Source: Actinomadura fibrosa
Lineage (GTDB): Bacteria > Actinomycetota > Actinomycetes > Streptosporangiales > Streptosporangiaceae
Length of the DNA: 64,000 nucleotides
Direction of reading: 5' to 3'
Assembly (NCBI RefSeq): GCF_900659615.1
Contig: NZ_CAACUY010000002.1
Coordinates: 113,071-177,070 of the forward strand
In this document: one piece after another, positions 16,648-24,812 of the stretch
Layout of the letters: each line of letters opens with the position of its first letter
Numbering within the stretch: position 1 is the stretch's first letter
The notes under the pieces: model-generated
What the model was told of the DNA's origin: nothing
Databases searched by the model: none
Seen by the model: only the letters and a program-made list of their open reading frames with translations
Translations under genes and position numbers: made by a program

Positions 16648-17886
16648 TCAGTCCGGACGCGCTCGCAGGCGCACCCTTCGGCGGAAGACGACGGTGGCGG
16701 CCGCCGAAGCGAGGAGGCTCGCGATCAGGACCGCAGTCGTCACTCTCTCGAATTGTGACGGATCGGTATAGGCCAAACCGCCGATCAGCAGTGAAACGGT
16801 GAAACCCACCCCGGCGAGCAGCGCGACTCCCGCGATGTCCCGCCAGTGCAGCCCCGCCCCCAGCGCCGCCGGCCCGAACCGCACGGCCGTCCAGGCGCCG
16901 CCGAGGACGCCCACGAACTTACCGATCACCAGCCCCGCGATCACTCCGAGGGCCACCCGATCGGTGAGAACGGCGCCCAGCGCGGACGTGCTGAGCGCGA
17001 CGCCCGCCGACAGGAACGCGAACACGGGGACGCAGAACCCGGCGGAGAACGGCCTCAGGACATGGTCGACGCGCTCAGCGTTCGTGGGTCGTTCATCCGG
17101 CGTCTCCCGGGGGCTGGTCAGCATCCCCAGCGCCACACCCGCGACGGTGGCATGAACCCCGCTTCGGTGAAGGAAGTACCAGGCCAGGACGGCGAGCGGC
17201 GCGTACAGCCAAGGCGAACGGACACCCCTACGCTGTAGTAGCCCGTACACCGCGACCAGCGCGGCACTGATGACCAGAGGGGTCCAGTGCAGCTCGCCCG
17301 AGTAGAACAGCGCGATGATGGTGATGGCGATCAGGTCGTCCACCACGGCCAGGGTCAGCAGGAAAGCCCGCAGCGGTGCGGGACATGTGCTGAACGTCAC
17401 CGCCAGCACCGCCAGCGCGAACGCGATGTCGGTCGCCGTCGGCACCGCCCAGCCGCGCAGCGCCCCCGGCTCCCCCGCGGTCACCGCGACGAAGACGAGC
17501 GCGGGCATGGCCATCCCTGCCATCGCCGCGAGCACGGGCAGCGCCGCCTCGCGGGGATTGCGAAGTTCCCCGTGAGTCAGCTCCTCGCGGAGCTCCAGTC
17601 CGGCGATGAAGAAGAACACCGCCAGCAGACCGCCGGACGCCCAATGCTCCAGATCCATGTGCCCGAGGCCGAGCCAGTGCGGGCTGACCTCGTGCGTCCG
17701 CAACTTCGTGTACCAGGACGCCCAGGGAGTGTTCGCCCAGATCAGCGCCGCCAGCGTCGCGACCAGCATGACGACGCCGCCCACCGTCTCGGTGCGGAGC
17801 GCCTCCGCGACCTGCCGGGCATAGCGGACGGTCGGGCGTGCCGGCCACACGGTGGCGGCACGGCGCTTCGCTGACGGGCGCGACAT
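16648..17886 (-). CDS. nhaA: Na+/H+ antiporter NhaA
   Basis: A 412-residue NhaA antiporter. The membrane core has VGGVVMLVATLAALIWANTPW, VFFFIAGLELREEL, WAVPTATDIAFALAVLAV and LRAFLLTLAVVDDLIAITIIALFYS; the paired Asp in VVDDL are the Na+/H+ exchange aspartates. GVGFTVSLLIGGLAY near the end is also typical. It exports Na+ in exchange for protons and helps pH homeostasis. ATG 17886 has GGGAG upstream and removes a Pro/Arg-rich extension. It is not part of the mycobacterial version of this locus. Confidence 0.93.
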   Translation of the reverse strand: MSRPSAKRRAATVWPARPTVRYARQVAEALRTETVGGVVMLVATLAALIWANTPWASWYTKLRTHEVSPHWLGLGHMDLEHWASGGLLAVFFFIAGLELREELTHGELRNPREAALPVLAAMAGMAMPALVFVAVTAGEPGALRGWAVPTATDIAFALAVLAVTFSTCPAPLRAFLLTLAVVDDLIAITIIALFYSGELHWTPLVISAALVAVYGLLQRRGVRSPWLYAPLAVLAWYFLHRSGVHATVAGVALGMLTSPRETPDERPTNAERVDHVLRPFSAGFCVPVFAFLSAGVALSTSALGAVLTDRVALGVIAGLVIGKFVGVLGGAWTAVRFGPAALGAGLHWRDIAGVALLAGVGFTVSLLIGGLAYTDPSQFERVTTAVLIASLLASAAATVVFRRRVRLRARPD

Positions 17887-18043
17887 GGATCTCCCGGGAG
17901 GCACTCGACGGATCGGCACGGCCACGGCCCACGTCCGCACGCACGGACGGGCCGTTCACTGCCGACCAGACTTCCCGGCGCACCCCGACCACGACACTAC
18001 CCAAGTGATCGCCGCCTACGCGGAGCCCGGACGAGCGGACACG

Positions 18044-18081
18044 GGACGGCCCGCGCCGGTGAACACCGGCGCGGGCCGTCC
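18044..18081. terminator. Strong hairpin after acs
   Basis: A 16-bp perfect inverted repeat, GGACGGCCCGCGCCGG with a 6-base loop, lies 24 bases beyond the acs stop on the reverse strand, between acs and nhaA. It should end the acs transcript. There is no T-tract. Confidence 0.75.
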
Positions 18082-18105
18082 TTCTGGATCGTCTCGGCCT
18101 CCGGG

Positions 18106-20070
18106 TCAGTCCTCGGGCTTGGCGCTCGGGAGCTTCTCGGAGATCAGGTCCATGACCGTGCTGTCGGCGAGGGTGGTGACGTCCCCGATGCTGCGGTGCT
18201 CGGCGACGTCCCGCAGCAGCCGCCGCATGATCTTCCCGGAGCGGGTCTTGGGCAGCTCCGGAACGATCATGATCTGGCGCGGCTTGGCGATCGGGCCGAG
18301 CGTCTTGGCGACGTGGTCGCGCAGCTCCTTGAGGAACTCCTCGCCCTCGACGTCGCCGGCGCTGCCGCGCGGGATGACGAACGACACGATCGCCTGCCCG
18401 GTCACCGGGTCGGTCGCGCCCACGACGGCGGCCTCCGCCACCTTCGGATGCGACACCAGCGCCGACTCCACCTCGGTCGTCGAGATGTTGTGCCCCGACA
18501 CGAGCATCACGTCGTCGACCCGGCCCAGCAGCCACAGGTCGCCGTCCTCGTCCTTCTTGGCGCCGTCACCGGCGAAGTAGAGGCCCTCGAAGCGCGACCA
18601 GTACGTCTTGACGTACCGCTCGTCGTCGCCCCAGATGGTCCGGAGCATGCTCGGCCACGGCTCCTTCACCACGAGGAACCCGCCGCCGCCGTTCGGGACG
18701 CTCCGCGCCTGGTCGTCGACCACGTCCGCCACGATCCCGGGCAGCGGCCGCATCGCCGCGCCCGGCTTGCCCTCCGTGACGCCCGGCAGCGGCGAGATCA
18801 TGATGCCGCCGGTCTCCGTCTGCCACCACGTGTCGACCACCGGCGTCTTCCCGGCGCCGATGTTCTCGCGGTACCAGACGTACGCCTCGGGGTTGATCGG
18901 CTCGCCCACGCTGCCGAGGACGCGCAGCGAGGACAGGTCGAACCGGGCGGGGATCTCGTCGCCCCACTTCATGAACGTCCGGATCGCGGTGGGCGCCGTG
19001 TAGAAGATGGACACCTTGTACTTCTGGATGATCTCCCACCAGCGGCCCTGGTGCGGCGTGTCCGGCGTCCCCTCGTACATGACGCTGGTGGCGCCGTTGG
19101 CGAGCGGCCCGTACACGATGTAGGAGTGGCCCGTCACCCAGCCGATGTCGGCCGAGCACCAGTACACGTCCTTCTCCGGCTTCAGGTCGAACACCGCATG
19201 GTGCGTGTAGGCGACCTGGGTCAGATATCCCCCCGTCGTGTGCAGGATCCCCTTCGGCTTACCGGTCGTCCCGGAGGTGTAGAGGATGTAGAGCGGGTGC
19301 TCGGCGTCCAACGGTTCGGCCGTGTGGACATCGCTCTGCCTCTCCACGACCTCCTGCCACCACACGTCGCGGTCGTTCTCGGCGACCTCCTCGCCGGTAC
19401 GCCGGACGACCAGGACGTTCTGCACGCTGGGCGTGTCCGCGACCGCCTCGTCCACGGTCGGCTTCAGCGCGGACGGCTTGCCGCGCCGGTACCCGCCGTC
19501 CGCGGTGATCACCAGCTTGGCCTCGGCGTCGTTGATCCGGGTGCGCAGCGCGTCCGCGGAGAAGCCCCCGAACACCACCGAGTGTGTCGCGCCGATCCGC
19601 GCGCACGCCAGCATCGAGATCGGCAGCTCCGGGATCATCGGAAGGTAGATGGCCACCCGGTCGCCCTTGGTCACGCCCAGCTCCAGCAGTGCGTTCGCGG
19701 CCTTGCTGACCTCGCGCTGGAGCTCGGCGTAGGTGAGCGAGCGGGTGTCGCCCGGCTCGCCCTCCCAGTGGAAGGCGATCTTCGCGCCGCGACCGGCCTC
19801 GACGTGCCGGTCCACGCAGTTGTAGGCGACGTTCAGCTCGCCGCCGACGAACCACTTGGCGAACGGGGGATTGCTCCAGTCAAGGACCTCGTCCCAGCGC
19901 TTGGCCCAGGTCAGCCGCTCGGCCTGCCGGGCCCAGAAGCCCAGCCGGTCCTCGGCCGCCTCGTCGTAGGCGCCGGCCTTGACGTTCGCCGACTCGGCGA
20001 GCCCGGCCGGAGGTGGGAAGCGCCGCGTCTCCTGAAGGAGGTTCGACAGGGTTTCTTGGCTCTGGCTCAC
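18106..20070 (-). CDS. acs: Acetyl-CoA synthetase (AMP-forming)
   Basis: A 654-residue enzyme that makes acetyl-CoA from acetate, ATP and CoA through acetyl-AMP. Motifs: [15 protein letters not shown] (P-loop like), [13 protein letters not shown] (adenine/acetate pocket), [16 protein letters not shown], and RSGKIMRR with the catalytic and acetylatable Lys at about 613. The length is that of a full-size Acs. A CRP-like box lies 133 bases upstream of the ATG, and the same locus encodes crp, so acetate scavenging may be cAMP-CRP controlled. Lys613 also suggests control by protein acetylation, as in other actinomycetes. Confidence 0.96.
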   Translation of the reverse strand: MSQSQETLSNLLQETRRFPPPAGLAESANVKAGAYDEAAEDRLGFWARQAERLTWAKRWDEVLDWSNPPFAKWFVGGELNVAYNCVDRHVEAGRGAKIAFHWEGEPGDTRSLTYAELQREVSKAANALLELGVTKGDRVAIYLPMIPELPISMLACARIGATHSVVFGGFSADALRTRINDAEAKLVITADGGYRRGKPSALKPTVDEAVADTPSVQNVLVVRRTGEEVAENDRDVWWQEVVERQSDVHTAEPLDAEHPLYILYTSGTTGKPKGILHTTGGYLTQVAYTHHAVFDLKPEKDVYWCSADIGWVTGHSYIVYGPLANGATSVMYEGTPDTPHQGRWWEIIQKYKVSIFYTAPTAIRTFMKWGDEIPARFDLSSLRVLGSVGEPINPEAYVWYRENIGAGKTPVVDTWWQTETGGIMISPLPGVTEGKPGAAMRPLPGIVADVVDDQARSVPNGGGGFLVVKEPWPSMLRTIWGDDERYVKTYWSRFEGLYFAGDGAKKDEDGDLWLLGRVDDVMLVSGHNISTTEVESALVSHPKVAEAAVVGATDPVTGQAIVSFVIPRGSAGDVEGEEFLKELRDHVAKTLGPIAKPRQIMIVPELPKTRSGKIMRRLLRDVAEHRSIGDVTTLADSTVMDLISEKLPSAKPED

Positions 20071-20202
20071 GCGTACTCCTTGCTAGCTGAAGCGGGGGTC
20101 GCCCGGTGCGTCCACTCCACCAGGGAAGGTCCCGCCCACACAAGGCCGTCTCCCCGCGTCAGAGCGCGGACGCGTCGGCACGTTCGGCTCCGCTCGATGC
20201 TA

Positions 20203-20218
20203 TGTGATGCGGCACACA
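20203..20218. promoter_or_regulatory. CRP-like box between acs and the Fic-like gene
   Basis: TGTGATGCGGCACACA has the TGTGA-N6-(T)CACA form with one mismatch at the first base of the right half. It lies 133 bases upstream of acs and 75 bases upstream of the divergent Fic-like gene. Use by the crp product encoded at 11 kb is inference. Confidence 0.45.
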
Positions 20219-20292
20219 CGCGCCCCCGTCCCCCTGGCAAAATCGACGACCGCGCTGCGCGGACGGCCTTGGCGACCGCATAAGGTCGGGCC

Positions 20293-21084
20293 GTGACCGA
20301 TGCCCTTGCTGATGTTGCCAACCTGCCCGGCGTCGCCGAGGCCGTGGCCGACGCGCGGACCGCCGTGGACCGGCTGCTCGGCCACCGCATCCTGCGCCGC
20401 CGCAGCGCCGAGGTCTCCACGGAGTCCGCCCTGCGCGGCGCCCGGGCCTCCGCCGTCCTCGAAGGGGCCTCGGTCACCCTGGACGAGCTGCGCACCACCG
20501 AGAACCCCGGCGACCCCGTCGTCCAGGGCGCCCTCCGGGTGTCGGCGGAACTCGGAGCGCTCGCGGAGACATGGCGCCACGCACCCCGGCAGGTCCTCGC
20601 ACGCCTCCACGTGCTCGCCGCCGCCGACGCCGTCGACGCCGCGGACCTGGGCCGTCCCCGCTCGGACGACGGTCCCGTCAAGGACGTCCTCGGCCTCGGC
20701 GACCCGCCCTCCCCGTCCGAGGTCGCGGCCCGCCTGGACGCCCTCAGCGGCGTCCTCACACAACCCACCAAGGCCCCGGCCCTGGTCGTCGCCGCCATCG
20801 TGCACGGCGAACTGCTGACCCTGCGCCCCTTCGGCTGGGGCGACGGCATCGTCGCCCGCGCCGCCCAGCGCCTCACCCTCGTCGCCCGCGGCCTCGACCC
20901 CAAGTCGCTGACCGCGCCCGAGGTCGGCCACGCCGAACTCTCCGGCGAGTACGCCGAAGCCCTCCGCGCCTACGGTTCAGGCACGCCCGAAGGCGTCGGC
21001 ACCTGGATCGCGCACTGCTCCGCCGCCACCGCCGCCGCGGCCCGCGACTCCCAGGCGATCTGCGAGTCCTTCATGCGGGGCTGA
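20293..21084 (+). CDS. Fic-domain-like protein with a degenerate active site
   Basis: A 263-residue, mostly helical protein. S53-AVL-E57-G58 fits the (S/T)xxxE(G/N) inhibitory-helix motif of Fic AMP-transferases. The Fic motif HPFx(D/E)GN(G/K)R is represented by R178-P-F-G-W-G-D-G-I186: catalytic His is Arg, Asn is Asp and the phosphate-binding Arg is Ile. AMP transfer by the usual mechanism therefore looks unlikely. The protein may be a pseudo-enzyme, or the inhibitory motif may have been retained for a binding role. It starts at GTG 20293, divergent from acs, and is followed after 36 bases by the pentapeptide-repeat gene. From memory, S. coelicolor has a comparable gene near its ssd gene. 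Confidence 0.7.
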   Translation: MTDALADVANLPGVAEAVADARTAVDRLLGHRILRRRSAEVSTESALRGARASAVLEGASVTLDELRTTENPGDPVVQGALRVSAELGALAETWRHAPRQVLARLHVLAAADAVDAADLGRPRSDDGPVKDVLGLGDPPSPSEVAARLDALSGVLTQPTKAPALVVAAIVHGELLTLRPFGWGDGIVARAAQRLTLVARGLDPKSLTAPEVGHAELSGEYAEALRAYGSGTPEGVGTWIAHCSAATAAAARDSQAICESFMRG

Positions 21085-21120
21085 CGCCGGCCTGTCCGAG
21101 GGACACGCCATGGTGTCCCC

Positions 21121-21741
21121 ATGGCAGATCGCAAGGACGGACGCCCCGCCGCGCCCACCGACACCACCATCGCCTCCGCCGACTGGGACTCCCGCGACCT
21201 GACGGGAGAACGCCACCAGAACGTCCTGTTCGTCGACGTGGACATGACCGAAGCCTCGGGCGTCGGCGCGGCCTTCACCGACTGCACGTTCCGCGGCGTC
21301 CGCTTCAACGCGTCCACCCACACCGACGCCGCCTTCGTGAACTGCACCTTCGTCCGCTGCGGCTTCTTCGACGCCACGTTCACCGGATGCAAGCTCGTCG
21401 GCAGCGCGTTCGACAGCTGCACCTACGACCTGCTCAAGGTCCAAGGCGGCGACTGGTCCTTCACCGGCCTCCCGGGCGCCGACCTGCGCCGCGCCTCGTT
21501 CACGGACGTCCGCATGCGCGAAGCCGACCTCACCGGCGCCCGCTGCGCCGGAGCCGCGTTCCGCGGCGTCGACCTGTCCGGTGCCTGGCTCGACAAAGCC
21601 GACCTTTCCGGCTGCGACCTGCGCGGAAGCGACCTCTCGTCCCTCGACCCGCGCACCGCCGAGCTGACACGCGCGATCATCGACCCGTTCCAGGCCATCG
21701 TCCTGGCGACATCCCTGGGCCTGGACGTCCGCGACTCATAG
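21121..21741 (+). CDS. Pentapeptide-repeat protein
   Basis: A 206-residue protein of A(D/N)LXX-like repeats: FTDCTFRGVRFNAST, FVNCTFVRCGFFDATFTGC, LPGADLRRASFTD, READLTGARCAGAAFRGVDLSGAWLDKADLSGCDLRGSDLSSL. This predicts a right-handed quadrilateral beta helix of about 130 residues. There is no signal peptide or membrane segment, so it is cytoplasmic. Some family members mimic DNA and bind gyrase (Qnr/MfpA), but most have no known role and nothing here proves gyrase binding. The stop codon runs straight into a terminator hairpin. Confidence 0.86.
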   Translation: MADRKDGRPAAPTDTTIASADWDSRDLTGERHQNVLFVDVDMTEASGVGAAFTDCTFRGVRFNASTHTDAAFVNCTFVRCGFFDATFTGCKLVGSAFDSCTYDLLKVQGGDWSFTGLPGADLRRASFTDVRMREADLTGARCAGAAFRGVDLSGAWLDKADLSGCDLRGSDLSSLDPRTAELTRAIIDPFQAIVLATSLGLDVRDS

Positions 21742-21771
21742 CGACGGCGCCCCGCGAGGGGACGCCGTCGC
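21741..21771 (+). terminator. Terminator hairpin after the pentapeptide-repeat gene
   Basis: GCGACGGCG pairs with CGCCGTCGC, and inside it CCCC-GCGA-GGGG extends the stem with one unpaired A. It begins at the last base of the stop codon. Confidence 0.75.
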
Positions 21772-22580
21772 CAGTCACGTCACACCGGGTTACCAAGCGT
21801 GCACCTCGAATTCGTCGGAGCGGGTCAAGCCCGTCTCGACGCGCCTCCCGCGGCTGGTCGCGCGTGGGTACCCGGCTGCCGTGCTCGGACACGTGGTCCG
21901 TAGAACCTGTCTACGCCTCATTTTCCCAGATGACAACCCCCCAATTCACAAAACGGCGCCCCACCGGAACCGCGCGTCACCACCCGCACCGCGCACCGCG
22001 GGCACGTCCCCCGAGAGGGAACGGGATAGAAGGCGCTATTCCGGACTAACCGCAACTCCGTGTTCGCTTCCGGAACCCATCACGCACGGTGATCGTTGCT
22101 TTTTGGTCGCCGATCTTGCCTGAAGCGGGAAGGATCTTTAGTTCTCCTGTACGCTCCCACTCCCGTCCCGTTGCACAGGGCGGGGGTGGGGACGGCTCCG
22201 CCAAGGGCCTCGCTCTGCCTCCGGCGGCGGGTCGCCGTCTCGACCAGGTGAGAAAAACCGGCACAGCCAGGGCGAGTTTGCGGCTCGACGGAACTCTCGA
22301 CGATCGGGCAGCATATGTTGTATCTACCTAGACTGTAGTCAGCAAGTTTGCCTCTCCTATAGACCGAACTTGCGTATCGCTTAGCCCGATCTTCCTCTGA
22401 GGCTTTCATGGGAAAACGGGCCGGCTCTACCCCCCCGGAGCCGGACCGTTCGGCGACCCCCGCTCTCCCCCCCGGCGGGGGTCGCCCAGTCGTGAAGCGG
22501 CCGGGCGGTGGCCCCCCAGCCACCGCCCGCCGCCGTTTCCACCCACGCGCACCAACACGTCGCACCACGCACCCCCACCC
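21772..22580. other. Gene-poor stretch with an AT-rich island
   Basis: No convincing gene is present on either strand. From 22300 to 22385 the base composition drops to AT-rich, in contrast to all the surroundings. On the reverse strand this island reads TTGCTG, 17 bases, TACAAC, which resembles a housekeeping promoter, and contains the small palindrome GACTACAGTC. A second reverse-strand element, TTGTCA-17-TAGACA, occurs near 21920-21950. Neither is followed by a recognisable gene, so a non-coding or antisense transcript is possible but unproven. From 22400 the + strand becomes strongly C-rich, with a run of ten C near 22580. Confidence 0.35.
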
Positions 22581-22582
22581 CC

Positions 22583-23490
22583 CCCCCCACAACCACCACC
22601 GCGCACCACGCAACTCAAGGTGCCACGCTCCCACCCGACCCCGAACGCGCCGCCACGCAACCAAACACGCACGCCAACCCGTGAGCCACCCGCCCCCAGT
22701 CGCACCGCCGTGTGACTCCACCCCGCGCTGCGCCCGCCGCGCCCCTGCGCTCTGGCGCCCACCCGTCCGCAGCTTCAGCTGCGGTGCGTCCGCTGTGCGA
22801 AGCCGCCCGTGCCACCCTCGCGCCCCCACACCCGCGCGCCCGCCGTGTGCCCCTCGACCCCGGTCACGCCGCCGTGCGGCTTCACCCGTGCCGCACCGGC
22901 CGTGCCTCTGCGCTCTGGCGCCCACCCGCCCGCGGTTTCAGCTGCGGTGCGTCCGCTGTGCGAAGCCGCCCGTGCCACCCTCGCGCCCCCCACACCCGCG
23001 CGCCCGCCCTGTGCCCTCGACCTTTGTCGCGCGCCGTGCGGCTCACCTCGCGCCCCACTCGCCGCGCCCCTGCGCTCTTGAACCTGCCTGCAACTCCACC
23101 TACGGCACGCCCTCTGCGCGACGCCGCTTATGCCCCGCTCCGCCGTGCAGCTACACCCTCGCGTCCACCCCGTTCACACTTTCGGCCCTATTTGCGCCGC
23201 TGTGCGACCTCACCCCGTGCCCACACCCGCCACGCCCCGGCGCTCTCGCACTCGCCCGCAGCTTTACGTGCGGTGCCCGCCGTGCGGCTTTCCGCCTGTC
23301 CGAAGCTCCGTCGCGGCCCTACGTCCTCGCGTCCACACCCGGCGTGGCCTCCGACCCTGGTCGCGCCACCCTGCGGCCTTGAGCCCGTGCCAAGCCCACC
23401 GCACACCTGCACGCTCGCGCCTGCCCGCCCTCCAACTCCATCCTCGTGTCGCGCTCGTCGGGCTTCGCCTTCGCGGAGCGCGGGTTCGCT
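22583..23490. repeat. Degenerate tandem repeat, period about 163-169 bases, about five copies
   Basis: Corresponding segments that begin TGCGCTCTGGCGCCCACCCG start at about 22746, 22909, 23071 (weaker), 23239 (weaker) and 23408 (weak). The first two copies are nearly identical over about 115 bases, including GGTGCGTCCGCTGTGCGAAG; later copies diverge progressively. The + strand is very C-rich and G-poor. Several frames are open through it, which is expected for such DNA; the implied proteins are Arg/Pro/Cys/His-rich, mutually inconsistent and lack ribosome sites, so I regard the stretch as non-coding. Confidence 0.7.
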
Positions 23491-23648
23491 GTCGCGTCCC
23501 CTGCCGCGTGACCGCGTGACCGCGTGACCACGTTCGTTTGTCCGTCATCGCGCTCCGCCTGCGCTGCCGCGTTCGCCAGATGCCGCGCGTCCGCCCTACC
23601 TGCCCATTTCCGCTGATTCGGGACGAGGGCTGGGGGCGGGCGGCGAAG

Positions 23649-23657
23649 TTATCCACA
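23649..23657 (+). promoter_or_regulatory. TTATCCACA element (DnaA-box-like) upstream of ssd/tadZ
   Basis: An exact TTATCCACA lies 76 bases before the first gene of the Tad operon. The same nonamer recurs at 28933, before flp. This is the textbook DnaA box, but single isolated boxes do not make an origin. The coincidence at two Tad transcription starts suggests a local regulatory role. Confidence 0.4.
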
Positions 23658-23732
23658 GTTGGCGGTTCACCTGCCCTGCCCCTCACCAGCGCCGCAAGGT
23701 GGAGACCTCGCAACGATGAGGAGGTAAGTCCG

Positions 23733-24812
23733 ATGAACATCGCGGCGCTGATCGTCACGGCCGATCCTGCCCTCGCCGACGGATTGCTCCGGCTGGCGGC
23801 CGCGGCCGACGCCCATGCCGAGGTCGCGTACGGTGCCGACGAGGCCAGGGCCGCCTGGACGTGGCCGGCGCTCATCCTGGTCGGAGCCGACCTGGCGCAG
23901 GAGGTCGCCGCGGCCGCGCTGCCGCGCCGTCCCGGCGTCGTGCTCGTGGCGGCCGAGGAGGCGACGGCCGAGACGTACCGCATGGCGGTGGCCATCAGCG
24001 CGCAGGACGTCGCCGTGCTGCCCGACCACGAGGCATGGCTGGTCGACGCGTTCGCGACGGCCGGGGAACCGGAGGGCACCTGGGGCGCGACGGTCTGCGT
24101 GGTGGGCGCCCGCGGAGGCGCGGGAGCGAGCGTGCTCGCGGCGGCCCTCGGGTTGAGTGCGGCGGGCACAGGCCTTCGGACACTGCTCGTGGACGCCGAT
24201 CCCTTCGGCGGAGGCGTCGACCTCATGCTCGGCCTAGAAGGGCACGAGGGCGTCCGGTGGCACGACCTCGCCGAACGCCGAGGTCGGCTGAGCACCGCCA
24301 CGTTGCGCGAGGCGTTGCCCCGCTGCGGCGACCTCTCCGTGCTGTCGTGGCGGCGCGGCGAACCGGTCACCGTCGCCGACGAGGCCGTCCTGTCCTTGTT
24401 CGACGCCGCCGTGCGCGGATTCGACCTGGTCATCGTGGACGTTCCGCGCTATCCAGGCGAGATCGGCCGGGCGGCTCTGCGCGCAGCGGACGTGACCTTC
24501 CTTCTCGTTCCGGCCGAGGTGCGGGCCACCGTCGCCGCCGATGGGCTCTCAAGGGCGCTGCGCCGCGACACCGCCGATCTGCGCCTGATCGTCCAGGGTC
24601 CTGCGCCGGGAGGGCTGACGCCCGAGATCGTGGCCAAGGCGCTCGAACTCCCACACGCCGGCGCATACGAGCGAGATCGGCGGCTTCCGGCCGCCGTCGA
24701 GGAGGGCGATCTCGCGCGGCTGTGCCGCCGGGGTCCACTCACCGACTTCTGTGACGGCGTCCTCGCTGACCTGGCCCTCCAGCCGTACGCCTACAGGGAG
24801 CAGGCCGCATGA
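23733..24812 (+). CDS. ssd: Septum-site-determining/TadZ-CpaE-like protein
   Basis: A 359-residue MinD/CpaE-superfamily protein. The N-terminal half is a receiver-like domain (ALIVTADPALADGLLRLAAAADA). A deviant Walker A VVGARGGAGASVLAAALGL at about residue 119 lacks the usual Lys-Thr. DADPFGGGVDLMLGLE and FDLVIVDVPRYP give the remaining nucleotide-site motifs. It corresponds to Ssd (Rv3660c) and the actinobacterial CpaE homologue of the helicase/secretion neighbourhood. Such proteins place the pilus machine at the membrane, and Ssd also affects septation. GAGGAGGT precedes the ATG at seven bases. It overlaps tadA by four bases. Confidence 0.88.
   Translation: MNIAALIVTADPALADGLLRLAAAADAHAEVAYGADEARAAWTWPALILVGADLAQEVAAAALPRRPGVVLVAAEEATAETYRMAVAISAQDVAVLPDHEAWLVDAFATAGEPEGTWGATVCVVGARGGAGASVLAAALGLSAAGTGLRTLLVDADPFGGGVDLMLGLEGHEGVRWHDLAERRGRLSTATLREALPRCGDLSVLSWRRGEPVTVADEAVLSLFDAAVRGFDLVIVDVPRYPGEIGRAALRAADVTFLLVPAEVRATVAADGLSRALRRDTADLRLIVQGPAPGGLTPEIVAKALELPHAGAYERDRRLPAAVEEGDLARLCRRGPLTDFCDGVLADLALQPYAYREQAA

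Noticed and set aside
21121..21741. Pentapeptide-repeat protein as a quinolone-resistance (Qnr/MfpA) protein
   Set aside because: The repeat fold alone does not show gyrase mimicry; length and context give no support.
22408..23527. Several long overlapping open frames through the C-rich repeat stretch
   Set aside because: They lie in different frames of the same repetitive DNA, imply Arg/Pro/Cys/His-rich proteins with no ribosome sites, and have no recognisable family; high GC alone keeps them open.
23649..23657. Replication origin suggested by a DnaA box
   Set aside because: Only single boxes are present, with no cluster, no dnaA/dnaN and no AT-rich unwinding element nearby.
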